This document shows, one piece after another, positions 16,700-24,862 of a stretch of 33,130 nucleotides of DNA; position 1 is the stretch's first letter; each line of letters starts with the position of its first letter. A model generated the notes under the pieces. It had not been told where the DNA came from, did no database searches, and saw only the letters and a list, made by a program, of their open reading frames with translations. Source of the DNA: Candidatus Omnitrophota bacterium (GTDB taxonomy: Bacteria > Omnitrophota > Gorgyraeia > 2-01-FULL-45-10); the NCBI GenBank assembly GCA_018823705.1, contig JAHJHP010000077.1:1-33130 (forward strand), written 5' to 3'. The position numbers and the translations under genes are program-made.

Positions 16700-17803
16700 A
16701 TGAAGAAGATCATAATAGCCGCAGGTGGTTCGGGCGGCCATATATTTCCGGCCATAGCTTTGGGGAGTTCACTGTCGGCACCGGGCAAAAATATTGAGAT
16801 AATGTACATCGGGAGCGATAAAGCTCTCGACAGAAGGATCTTCGAAAAAGAGGGCGTGCGATACAAGGTGCTTTCGGACAATAAGCTTGCGTATAATATT
16901 TCCGCTCGCATGGCCGCAGTATCATTTAAATTGCTGGCCGATATATTCAGAGCGATATCGATAGTCTCTTCATATAGGCCGGACGTTGCGGTAGGATTCG
17001 GCGGATACGTATCTTTTCCGGTAATATTCGCAGCCAGGCTTTTTGGCATACCTACGATAGTGCACGAACAGAACGTTGTGCCGGGAAGGGCCAACAGGCT
17101 GCTCTTCGGCCTCGCCGAAAGAATAGCAGTCAGTTTTAAGGAGACTAAGGGCTCTATCGGCAAATATGCGGGAAAGTGCGTATTTACCGGCAATCCCGTG
17201 CGCGCCGGAATATCGGCAAGCGGCCGTGCGGCCGGCATCAAACGATTTGGGTTGGACGAGAAGAAGTTTACGATACTTGTGATAGGCGGCTCTCAGGGGG
17301 CGTCTTTTCTCAACAGGACTTTCGTTGCGGCTCTTTCCTCGATGAACTCTGAATCCAGGTCATCTATACAGGCGATCCATATAACCGGTGTCAAAGATTA
17401 TGAGTGGGCGTTAAAGTCCTATGAGGAGCTTGACATAGAGCACAGGGTCTATTCGTTCGTTGATAAGATCGAAGATGTTTATGCCCCCGCCGATATCGTG
17501 ATCACCAGATCCGGCGCTTCGGCTATATTTGAACTTGCGTTGCTTCAAAAACCGATGATACTCATACCGTATCCTTTTGCCATGAGCCACCAGCTGGATA
17601 ACGCGCTGGTATTTTCCAGGAAAGGCGCGGCCCTGTTGGTAGAAGAGAAGGACCTGAGCGCCGGCCATCTCACCGGGCTGATACTTGGCCTGGTGCATAA
17701 CCGAAGCCGGATGGAAAGCTTGAGCGATGCGGCAGGGCGGCTGGCGCAGCCGCGGGCTGCGGATAATCTGGCAGGTGAAGTGATAGCTTTAGACAGGAAA
17801 TAG
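16700..17803 (+). CDS. murG: Lipid II synthase MurG (GlcNAc transferase)
   Basis: Adds GlcNAc to lipid I at the inner face of the membrane. It is a GT-B fold glycosyltransferase. The N-terminal domain shows AAGGSGGHIFPAIAL (about 7-21) and GFGGYVSFPVIFAA, then HEQNVVPGRANRLL. The C-terminal UDP-GlcNAc-binding domain shows IGGSQGASFLN and RSGASAIFELALLQKP. At 367 residues it has normal length. It starts one base after the ftsW stop; GGTGAG lies 5 bases upstream. Confidence 0.96.
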   Translation: MKKIIIAAGGSGGHIFPAIALGSSLSAPGKNIEIMYIGSDKALDRRIFEKEGVRYKVLSDNKLAYNISARMAAVSFKLLADIFRAISIVSSYRPDVAVGFGGYVSFPVIFAARLFGIPTIVHEQNVVPGRANRLLFGLAERIAVSFKETKGSIGKYAGKCVFTGNPVRAGISASGRAAGIKRFGLDEKKFTILVIGGSQGASFLNRTFVAALSSMNSESRSSIQAIHITGVKDYEWALKSYEELDIEHRVYSFVDKIEDVYAPADIVITRSGASAIFELALLQKPMILIPYPFAMSHQLDNALVFSRKGAALLVEEKDLSAGHLTGLILGLVHNRSRMESLSDAAGRLAQPRAADNLAGEVIALDRK

Positions 17804-17804
17804 G

Positions 17805-20114
17805 ATGCTAAACAAGAAGAGAAAAATACATTTTGTCGGAGTAGGCGGCATAGGGATGAGCGGTATAGCGCAGATTCTTATAGATATGGGCCATAATGTG
17901 TCGGGTTCAGACGTGGAGAGATCCCATATAACCGAGCGGTTCGAAGCCATGGGCGGTAAGATGTATGCCGGGCACAGAAGCTCAAATCTGCCTCCCGACA
18001 CCGAACTCCTCGTCTATTCCTCGTCTATAAACAAAGATAACCCCGAGATCGCGGAGGCCCGGAGACGGAAAGCCGAAATAATCCACCGCGCTCGAATGCT
18101 TGGAGAGATATTTAACCGCAAAAAAGGTATCGCTGTGAGCGGCACCCATGGTAAGACCACGACTACTTCACTCATATCGGTGATGCTTGAGAATGCCGGA
18201 CTGGATCCGACCGTGATAATAGGCGGTGAGGTCAGCCGGTTCAACGGTAACGCCAAATTGGGCAAAGGCCCTTATGCCGTCGCCGAGGCCGATGAGAGCG
18301 ACGGTTCATTTGTGCATCTTAAACCGCTCTACGGGATCATCACTAATATGGAGATGGAGCACCTTGACCACTTCAAGAATCTTGCGCATATCCACGAGTC
18401 CTATAGGTCGTTCATCGATAATATAAAAGTCGGCGGCGCCGTATTTTATAACCGGGAGGACCTGAATACCAGGATCGCGATGAAAGGTTACCGAAAGACG
18501 AGCGAGAGTTTCGGCTTTTCCAGGAACGCCGATATCTATCCTACAGATGTCAGAATGGAAGGTTTCAATACATCTTTCAGATGCGTCTATAAACATAAGA
18601 TACTGGGCACTGTAAATATAAGCATTCCGGGCAGGCATAATATACTGAACGCAATGGCAGGGATACTTGTTGGGTTAAAGCTCGGGATCGGTTTTAAAGA
18701 GATAACGCGCGCGATAAAGGATTTTGACGGCGCCAAACGCCGCTTCCAGTTGAGGGTTGACGCAGGCGGAGTGATGCTGATAGACGATTACGCTCACCAT
18801 CCGACCGAGATCAAGGCGGTCCTTGATGCTTGCCGGAATTGGAAGAAGAGGAGGATCATCGCGATATTCCAGCCGCATAGATTTTCGCGCACTAAATTTC
18901 TGGCAGACGGTTTTGGCAAATGTTTCAAGGGTGTCGATAAGCTGATCCTCACAGATATCTATGCCGCGAGCGAAAAGGCCATAAAGGGAGTTTCTATAAA
19001 GAATGTTTATGATAAGGTGAAAGCAAACGGTGTCTCAGACGTTCGTATAGTAAAAAAAGAGTTTATCCCGGAATATGTGATGCGCCTTAAGAAGCCCGGC
19101 GATATCATTCTGGTGCTTGGAGCCGGAGATATAAAAGTCATCGCCGATAGATTGTCCGATATGCTCGGAGGGCCGAAGCGCCGGGGGATCTGCCGGTCGC
19201 CGGATAAGGAATTGATCGCAAAACTCAGAAATAGTGTGAAGGGCAGAATATTATCCGGCGAAAAATTATCGCGGCGCACATCATTTAAGGTAGGCGGACC
19301 GGCATCGATATGGGTCGAGCCTGCCGATATCAGGGACCTGCGATCCGCGCTCGTATTCGTGCGCGGACATAAAATACCGATGTTTGTCATAGGCAACGGA
19401 TCCAATATACTGGCTTCGGATAGCGGTTTTAAAGGCATGCTTATACATCTTGGTTCAGAATTTTTCAGAAAGATAAGACTGAGCGGCGGCACAGTTACTG
19501 TCGGAGCCGGTTTTAGCCTGCCCAGGCTTGTTCGTATTGCCTGCGAAAACGGCCTGGGAGGGCTGGAGTCGCTCATCGGAATACCCGGCACTACAGGCGG
19601 AGCCATTTACATGAATGCCGGCGGTTATAAAAATCCGGCCTACAGGAATATCGGGGAGTTTGTTAAATCGCTAAAAGTCATGGACTATAGGGGTAAAGTT
19701 AAGACCCTCAATAAACGAGATATTATATTTGGTTACAGGTCTTCAAACCTTGACAGGTATATAGTGCTGGAAGCCGAGCTAAGGCTCGACAGGTCTGAAA
19801 AGGCAGGATTGTTATCAAGTTGCAATAGTTTCTTAAAGATAAAAAAGGATAAACAGGTACTCGATGAGCCGAGCGCAGGATGTATGTTCAAGAATCCTGA
19901 CGGTTTCCAGTTTACGTGCGGGCAGATGATGGATATGCTTAAGCTTAAGGGTAAGAGAATCGGTGGCGCTGCGGTTTCCGGGAAGCACGCCAACTTTATA
20001 ATAAACAGCGGTGATGCGACCTGCGAAGATGTGCTGGGGCTTGTCGATTATATAAAAAGCCAAGTAAAGGAAAATTACGGCATAAATCTGGAAATGGAAG
20101 TTAAATTGATATGA
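17805..20114 (+). CDS. murC/murB: MurC-MurB fusion: UDP-MurNAc:L-Ala ligase and UDP-MurNAc dehydrogenase
   Basis: Two successive cytosolic steps in one 769-residue chain, in reverse reaction order. Residues 1 to about 455 are MurC, the L-alanine ligase: HFVGVGGIGMSGIAQIL at the start, ATP loop GTHGKTTTT with Lys117, and DDYAHHPTEI. After a short basic linker, about 485-769 is the FAD enzyme MurB, which reduces UDP-GlcNAc-enolpyruvate: KVGGPASIWVEP, GNGSNILASD, GIPGTTGGAIYMNAGGY and the PSAG-C-MFKNP motif. The proton-donating residue of that last motif is usually serine; here it is Cys693. MurC is otherwise usually a separate protein; in chlamydiae it is fused to Ddl instead. The reading frame is uninterrupted through the junction. 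The stop overlaps ddl by four bases. Confidence 0.95.
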   Translation: MLNKKRKIHFVGVGGIGMSGIAQILIDMGHNVSGSDVERSHITERFEAMGGKMYAGHRSSNLPPDTELLVYSSSINKDNPEIAEARRRKAEIIHRARMLGEIFNRKKGIAVSGTHGKTTTTSLISVMLENAGLDPTVIIGGEVSRFNGNAKLGKGPYAVAEADESDGSFVHLKPLYGIITNMEMEHLDHFKNLAHIHESYRSFIDNIKVGGAVFYNREDLNTRIAMKGYRKTSESFGFSRNADIYPTDVRMEGFNTSFRCVYKHKILGTVNISIPGRHNILNAMAGILVGLKLGIGFKEITRAIKDFDGAKRRFQLRVDAGGVMLIDDYAHHPTEIKAVLDACRNWKKRRIIAIFQPHRFSRTKFLADGFGKCFKGVDKLILTDIYAASEKAIKGVSIKNVYDKVKANGVSDVRIVKKEFIPEYVMRLKKPGDIILVLGAGDIKVIADRLSDMLGGPKRRGICRSPDKELIAKLRNSVKGRILSGEKLSRRTSFKVGGPASIWVEPADIRDLRSALVFVRGHKIPMFVIGNGSNILASDSGFKGMLIHLGSEFFRKIRLSGGTVTVGAGFSLPRLVRIACENGLGGLESLIGIPGTTGGAIYMNAGGYKNPAYRNIGEFVKSLKVMDYRGKVKTLNKRDIIFGYRSSNLDRYIVLEAELRLDRSEKAGLLSSCNSFLKIKKDKQVLDEPSAGCMFKNPDGFQFTCGQMMDMLKLKGKRIGGAAVSGKHANFIINSGDATCEDVLGLVDYIKSQVKENYGINLEMEVKLI

Positions 20115-21028
20115 GAACTAAAGCGATGGGAAGGGTAGGTGTGCTGTCGGGAGGGCCCTCGAACGAACGCGAGATAAGCCTGATGAGCGGCAGGGCAGTG
20201 TATGCGAGCCTTATCAAGGAAGGCGTCGACGCCTTCCTTATTGATGTGGGCGACGATATTTACGATATACTGAAAAAGACGAAGATCGACACGGCATTTA
20301 TAGCTCTTCACGGAAGATTCGGCGAGGACGGCACAGTCCAAAAGATTTTGGAGGATATGAAGATACCTTATACAGGCTCCGGCCCCAAAGCGTCAAAGGC
20401 CGCACTGGATAAGGCCCTGACAAAAGCTATACTGGAACGTTCCGGTATCCCTGTACCGCGTTATATAATCTTTAAAAAAGACGATTTCAGGATAGAGGAC
20501 TGCCATGATCTGGGTTTTCCGGTAGTGGTGAAGCCGCATCTTGAGGGCTCCAGCATAGGCCTTTCCGTAGCTAAGGCCAAGGACGAGCTTCCTGATGCGA
20601 TAGATAAAGCATTTCAATACGGTGAGCTGGCGCTCGTAGAAGAACATGTCGCGGGGCGGGAGATTACCGTCGGGATTCTGGATGACGAACCTCTTCCGGT
20701 CATAGAGATCGTCACAAGAGGCAACCTTTACGATTACGAGGCAAAGTATGCGGACTCTGAGACCAGATATCTCGTTCCGGCTCCGATTGATGAAGAGACG
20801 GCCATGGAGGCACAGTCGCTGGGGAAGAGATCGCACCTGGCTCTTGGGTGCAGATGTTTTTCGCGCATCGATATGATGATGGACTCATCATCCAAGATCT
20901 TTGTCCTGGAGGCTAATACGATACCGGGCATGACCGAGAGAAGCCTTCTGCCGAAAGCGGCGCAGGCAATTGGCTTGAGTTTTGGCAATTTATGTATTAG
21001 ACTGATCGAGAACGCTTTAAAAGGATAG
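20111..21028 (+). CDS. ddl: D-alanine--D-alanine ligase
   Basis: ATP-grasp enzyme making the D-Ala-D-Ala used by MurF. Motifs in order: GVLSGGPSNEREISLMSG (about 10-27), FGEDGTVQ, PVVVKPHLEGSSIGLS, EEHVAGREITVGIL and LEANTIPGMTERSLLPKAA, with the metal-binding Glu and Asn. Family members more often have EVNT or EINT at the last motif; this one has EANT. At 305 residues the length is normal. MRTKAM at the start could be shortened to an ATG six codons in. ATGA overlap with murC-murB. Confidence 0.95.
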   Translation: MRTKAMGRVGVLSGGPSNEREISLMSGRAVYASLIKEGVDAFLIDVGDDIYDILKKTKIDTAFIALHGRFGEDGTVQKILEDMKIPYTGSGPKASKAALDKALTKAILERSGIPVPRYIIFKKDDFRIEDCHDLGFPVVVKPHLEGSSIGLSVAKAKDELPDAIDKAFQYGELALVEEHVAGREITVGILDDEPLPVIEIVTRGNLYDYEAKYADSETRYLVPAPIDEETAMEAQSLGKRSHLALGCRCFSRIDMMMDSSSKIFVLEANTIPGMTERSLLPKAAQAIGLSFGNLCIRLIENALKG

Positions 21029-21037
21029 GTAGATGAC

Positions 21038-21832
21038 ATGCGAAGACTGAAAAGAATAAAGAGGCCGAAAACATCCAGGGCGGGGGCCGGGATAAAGGAT
21101 TTTATAGTATCGAAAGCGACCACGGTCGTTGTGGTATTCGTTTTCCTGATATTCGCGGCCATACTTTTCAAGGCATTTCTTCACGAGTCAGGCTATTTCA
21201 AACTGCGCGCGGTGGATGTGAAAGCTTCGTTCCTGGACGCGCGCGCGGCATCATCCATAAGCAACCGTATATTGAACACTTATAGGTCAAGGAACATATT
21301 CAGCGTAAATTTGAAACATATCGCTCAATATATCCAGAACAGCTACGGAGACGTGCGGGATGTTGCCGTCCGTATGTCTCTTCCCGATAAATTGATAGTG
21401 AGCCTTAAGTTAAGGCGGCCGGTGGCGCTTGTAAAGAGCGGGAAATATTATCCTGTTGATGAGGATGGAGTGGTGCTTCCGGTAGGCAGCCGCGTGAACG
21501 CGCTTGATGACCTGCCGATCATCAACGGACTCGACATAAGAACGGTAAATGCGCGTCATACAAACAGGAATTTGAAGCTTGCGCTTAAGCTATTGGAAGA
21601 GATACGGCTGACGCGGTCATTATCGTCTCTCGGAGTGACCGCGATAAATGTGTACGATCCCAGGAATATGTCGTTCAATCTTAAGAACGGCGTAGAGATC
21701 AGGGTTGGAGAAGAGAAGTTCAGGGAGAGGCTTGATCTTCTCAGTAAAGCTCTCAGAGATCCGAGGCTTGCCATGGATAACATTACCTATATAGATGTCC
21801 GTTTTAAGGATATCATCGTAGGGCCCAAATAA
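21038..21832 (+). CDS. ftsQ: Cell-division protein FtsQ/DivIB
   Basis: A bitopic division protein that links cytosolic and periplasmic parts of the divisome. A basic cytosolic head (MRRLKRIKRPKTSRAGAG) is followed by one membrane segment (about 29-48, TVVVVFVFLIFAAILF) and a POTRA domain starting near SGYFKLRAVDVKA. The FtsQ C-terminal domain follows (LRRPVALVKSGKYYPVDEDG, DLPIINGL). At 264 residues the length is normal. It sits between ddl and ftsA as in many bacteria. Confidence 0.92.
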   Translation: MRRLKRIKRPKTSRAGAGIKDFIVSKATTVVVVFVFLIFAAILFKAFLHESGYFKLRAVDVKASFLDARAASSISNRILNTYRSRNIFSVNLKHIAQYIQNSYGDVRDVAVRMSLPDKLIVSLKLRRPVALVKSGKYYPVDEDGVVLPVGSRVNALDDLPIINGLDIRTVNARHTNRNLKLALKLLEEIRLTRSLSSLGVTAINVYDPRNMSFNLKNGVEIRVGEEKFRERLDLLSKALRDPRLAMDNITYIDVRFKDIIVGPK

Positions 21833-21851
21833 TGGTAATAAAACCGGAGGC

Positions 21852-22922
21852 ATGGCGCAGGTGAAGAAGCCAATCACAGTAACGGGCCTGGATATAGGGT
21901 CGTCAAAGATAGCGGCAGTAGTCGCGCGGGTAGACGATGATGGTAGCATAAGTATAGCGGCGCGCGCGACCGGCGAAGCCTGCGGCGTAGCCAGAGGCAT
22001 GCTTATAGACCTCAATGATTCGATAGATTCTGTGTCCAAGGTCCTGGCGAAGCTCAGCAGCAGTTGTGCTGATAAGCCGGGTGAAATATATGTCAATATC
22101 AGCGCGAAGGACGTTAAGGGGGCGAGATCCATCGGGATGGTCCCTATTTCACTCAGGGGCAGAGAGATAGCACGGCCCGACATCGAAAATAGCGTTAATG
22201 CCGCCAGCACCATACATCTTCCTTTTGACAGAGAGATAATACATAAGATAGTCCACTCTTTTTCCATAGATGATCAGCCATGGATAAAGAATCCGCTCGG
22301 ACTGTATGCCTCCCGGCTGGCTTGCCAGGCGTATGTCATAACCGCGAATGTAAATCATATACAGAGTATCTGTAAGTGCGTGAATGACGCGGGCTACGAT
22401 GTGAAAGATGTCGTGTTTACGGGAATAGCAAACGGGACCGTGCTGATCGATAAGGAAGCCAGGGAGTCAGGGGCCGTGCTGATCGATATGGGTAATTCTC
22501 TTACGGAAGTCTCGGTATTTCTGGGAGGGACGCTGGATAGCTTCAATATAGCCGGATTCGGAAGCCGTGACGCCGGAGATGACTTTCGCTCTAAGCCCCG
22601 GTTCAATGATATCATATCCGGGATAGTTGCGTCTATTCAGGATCTTAAGGCTAAGGGCTCAAAAGTCCCGTCAGTGATCCTCACCGGAGGGTTTGCGCTG
22701 GCAGACGGCATGATAGAATTTCTGGAGGAGAGGCTGTCCCATCCGGTTAAGATGGGCGCGCTTCGCGGAGTGCGGGGTGACATCTCCGGGCTCGACAGCG
22801 TTCGTCTCGCAACGGCTATAGGGCTTTCGAAATATGCTCATGAGAAGAGGCTCTCCTCGCATCGCAGCGCCGCTAACCGTATACATACAAAAGTTGTAGA
22901 ATTATTTAACAATTACTTTTAA
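21852..22922 (+). CDS. ftsA: FtsA-like actin-fold division protein lacking most of subdomain 2B
   Basis: FtsA is a membrane-bound actin homologue that tethers FtsZ. Visible are the phosphate-1 motif GLDIGSSKIAAVV (12-24), a 1C domain (about 83-165, with GMVPISLRGREI), the phosphate-2 motif IDMGNSLTEVSVF (221-233) and the adenosine motif LTGGFALADG (277-286). The C terminus ends with an amphipathic-looking helix, NRIHTKVVELFNNYF, fitting the membrane-targeting sequence. Only about 55 residues separate DMGNS and LTGG, against about 125 in E. coli FtsA. The gap falls in subdomain 2B, which binds the FtsZ tail in known structures. Total length is 356, against about 420. No frameshift is visible. 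GGAGG is only one base before ATG 21852, so GTG 21861 (10 bases away) may be the true start. No ftsZ follows. Confidence 0.9.
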   Translation: MAQVKKPITVTGLDIGSSKIAAVVARVDDDGSISIAARATGEACGVARGMLIDLNDSIDSVSKVLAKLSSSCADKPGEIYVNISAKDVKGARSIGMVPISLRGREIARPDIENSVNAASTIHLPFDREIIHKIVHSFSIDDQPWIKNPLGLYASRLACQAYVITANVNHIQSICKCVNDAGYDVKDVVFTGIANGTVLIDKEARESGAVLIDMGNSLTEVSVFLGGTLDSFNIAGFGSRDAGDDFRSKPRFNDIISGIVASIQDLKAKGSKVPSVILTGGFALADGMIEFLEERLSHPVKMGALRGVRGDISGLDSVRLATAIGLSKYAHEKRLSSHRSAANRIHTKVVELFNNYF

Positions 22923-22932
22923 CTTATCCACG

Positions 22933-23706
22933 ATGGGGTCCTTTCGAATGGATATAGAGATCGGCTACAGGCAATGGATCGTTCCGGAGCCTATAGCCGT
23001 TTTTTTATTAGTCCACGGGCTTGGCGCTAACAATGAAAGATGGGAGGCGATGGCCGATTTCTTCGCCGATAAGCGCATATCATCTTATGCCATCTACTGC
23101 CCGAATCCTGAGGATTATAACGGCAATATCCTGCGCCTCCGGGAGACGATCGTTAAAAATAATCCGGCAAAGAAGATATTTCTGATAGGTGAAAGCCTTG
23201 GCGCGATCATCTCTTTTTTGCTTGTCTCCCGGCACCCGGCGCTGTTTGACGGCCTCGTCTGTTTGTCGCCTGCTTTCAGCAGTAAGCTGAAACTTCCCCC
23301 TGCGGACTATCTTAAGATCTTGATGTCGCTTATTTACGACCCAAAAAGAGAGTTCAACCTGCCGTTCGATTCTACTATGTGCACGCGCGATATAGCATAC
23401 CGGACTAAGATGGAGGCCGACCAGCGCGAAAGCCGTCGGGCTTCATCGCGATCGATTGCAGGAGTATTTCTATATCAGATCTTAGCATCGTTTTCCGCAA
23501 AGGTAATGACACCCCCGGTTCTTTTCCTTCTCGCGGGGGACGATAAGATAGCGGATTCCGCGCGGAGCGCTGTGATATTTAAGCGCCTTAGGGCAAAAGA
23601 TAAGACGCTTATAGAATACTCATCTATGTATCACTCGCTCTCTGTAGAGCTCGGGAAAGAACAAGTATTCGATGATCTTATGAAATGGACAGAGAAGAGG
23701 ATATGA
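22933..23706 (+). CDS. Alpha/beta hydrolase, monoacylglycerol-lipase-like
   Basis: A serine hydrolase of the lysophospholipase / monoacylglycerol lipase type. LLVHGLGAN (26-34) forms the oxyanion region, GESLG (86-90) carries nucleophile Ser88, AGDD near 201-204 gives the acid and YHSLSVEL gives His234. No signal peptide is present, so it is probably cytosolic. It is a clear paralogue of the hydrolase at 30807-31616: both share TMCTRD/DMCTRD, the same spacing of catalytic residues and a C terminus DLxKWxxKRI. The substrate is unknown. ATG 22948 is a possible shorter start, with GGGG 9 bases upstream. It occupies the place where ftsZ usually sits. Confidence 0.85.
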   Translation: MGSFRMDIEIGYRQWIVPEPIAVFLLVHGLGANNERWEAMADFFADKRISSYAIYCPNPEDYNGNILRLRETIVKNNPAKKIFLIGESLGAIISFLLVSRHPALFDGLVCLSPAFSSKLKLPPADYLKILMSLIYDPKREFNLPFDSTMCTRDIAYRTKMEADQRESRRASSRSIAGVFLYQILASFSAKVMTPPVLFLLAGDDKIADSARSAVIFKRLRAKDKTLIEYSSMYHSLSVELGKEQVFDDLMKWTEKRI

Positions 23707-23707
23707 A

Positions 23708-23738
23708 GGGAACTTTTCGCTATTGACCGATTGTCTAA
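23708..23738 (+). promoter_or_regulatory. ECF-type promoter upstream of the sigma-factor gene
   Basis: GGGAACTTTT (23708-23717), 15 bases, then GTCTAA (23733-23738). The same two blocks with the same spacing occur at 24809-24839. The GGAAC -35 block is characteristic of ECF sigma factors. The leader would be only about 11 nt before ATG 23756, which lacks a clear ribosome-binding site. Confidence 0.75.
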
Positions 23739-23755
23739 GATAGTAAGAGCTGCTT

Positions 23756-24310
23756 ATGCCTGAAATTTCAAACGAACTTATAATGAGAGCAGCCAAGGGC
23801 GATGTTGACGCTTTTGAAGAGATATATAAGGCGACGAGCAGATTTGTATATAATGTAGCGCTTCGCACAACCAATAATCGGGATAACGCCAGCGAAGTGA
23901 CGCAGGACGTTTTCCTGAAGGTTTACAACAGCCTTCGGAATTTCGCGTTCCGGTCATCTTTTAAGACCTGGGTCTACCGTATCGCGGTCAACACCGCGAT
24001 CAACCATTGTAAGGCGAGATCAAGGCATGAACGCGGCAGGATAGAATACGATCCGGCGGTGCATGATACGGAAGTCTCTGGCAGCGCGAGATCGGGACTT
24101 GACGAAGCAGAGTCCGAGAGGAGGATGGCGCATCTATTGGGCCTGCTCGATCCGGATCAGCGGGCCTGTATCGTCCTGAGGGAGATTGAGGGACTCGATT
24201 ATCGGTCCATAGCGGATACTCTCGGTATAAATATAAACACGGTTCGTTCCAGGCTGAAGAGGGCGCGCGAGAGGCTTATGAAAGCACCCGGAAAGGAATG
24301 GCGGCCATGA
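23756..24310 (+). CDS. ECF (extracytoplasmic function) RNA polymerase sigma factor
   Basis: Directs RNA polymerase to envelope-stress-type promoters. Region 2 (about residues 17-86) includes VTQDVFLKVYNSLRNF and FKTWVYRIAVNTAINHC. Region 4 (about 125-178) includes LDPDQRACIVLREIEGLDY and the helix-turn-helix VRSRLKRARERL. Regions 1 and 3 are absent, as in all ECF factors. At 184 residues the length is normal. The anti-sigma gene overlaps its stop (ATGA). An ECF-type promoter precedes it, so it probably activates its own transcription. Confidence 0.95.
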   Translation: MPEISNELIMRAAKGDVDAFEEIYKATSRFVYNVALRTTNNRDNASEVTQDVFLKVYNSLRNFAFRSSFKTWVYRIAVNTAINHCKARSRHERGRIEYDPAVHDTEVSGSARSGLDEAESERRMAHLLGLLDPDQRACIVLREIEGLDYRSIADTLGININTVRSRLKRARERLMKAPGKEWRP

Positions 24311-24807
24311 AATGCGATCAGGCGCGTGAATTGATTCTGACTGATTATATGGATTCAGAACCGGGCTGCGGCCTCCGGCACGAAGTGGATGAACATTTGC
24401 GCCAATGCGTATCGTGCTGTGAGTTTCGTGAAGTCGCGCGCGAAAAGATTATCGGTCAGTTCGCCTCGGCAAGAGTTGAAGATCCGCCGGAATTTGTATG
24501 GAGAGGCATAAGAGAGAAGATCATGTCGAAGGCCGGCGTTAGCCACGGAATATTAGCGAACTCCGCGGCCGCTATACGGCTGGCATTCTCGTCGCTACTG
24601 AGTATTCCCAGGCCGGTTGCAGTATTGGTTGCGGGGGTTATGATCGCCATTCTTCTCCTTTCGGCAGCTCCGGGCATGCGAAGACGTGCCCTGTATGGGT
24701 ATCTCAACGAACAGATCACTTTTATAGCCAATCTTGATGACGGCGAGGCAGACGGATCCGATATATTCGACACGGATATACAGATCGGCGCGGATAATTT
24801 TCTGTGA
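24307..24807 (+). CDS. Anti-sigma factor with zinc-binding domain and one membrane segment
   Basis: Residues 30-37 form HLRQCVSC, the HxxxCxxC core of ZAS/zf-HC2 anti-sigma factors, with a further cysteine at position 3. A membrane segment (VAVLVAGVMIAILLLSA) lies near residues 100-117, leaving about 45 acidic residues in the periplasm. It presumably holds the ECF factor encoded just upstream. I chose ATG 24307, which overlaps the sigma stop as ATGA and has AGGA 9 bases upstream. An ATG at 24298 would sit directly against that ribosome-binding site. Confidence 0.9.
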   Translation: MKCDQARELILTDYMDSEPGCGLRHEVDEHLRQCVSCCEFREVAREKIIGQFASARVEDPPEFVWRGIREKIMSKAGVSHGILANSAAAIRLAFSSLLSIPRPVAVLVAGVMIAILLLSAAPGMRRRALYGYLNEQITFIANLDDGEADGSDIFDTDIQIGADNFL

Positions 24808-24808
24808 C

Positions 24809-24839
24809 GGGAACTTTTTATGCACCCCGGTATGTCTAA
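24809..24839 (+). promoter_or_regulatory. ECF-type promoter upstream of the Spy/CpxP-like gene
   Basis: GGGAACTTTT (24809-24818), 15 bases, then GTCTAA (24834-24839). Blocks and spacing are identical to the promoter at 23708-23738; the spacer sequence differs. It begins two bases after the anti-sigma stop codon. Confidence 0.75.
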
Positions 24840-24862
24840 TGTGGTAAAGGAGGGTGATTGAT

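Noticed and set aside
19007-19606. A 199-codon minus-strand ORF inside murC-murB
   Set aside because: Antisense shadow of a well-supported gene; low-complexity proline/serine composition.
24298-24306. Anti-sigma start at ATG 24298
   Set aside because: It abuts the ribosome-binding site with no spacing; ATG 24307 has proper spacing and the ATGA overlap.
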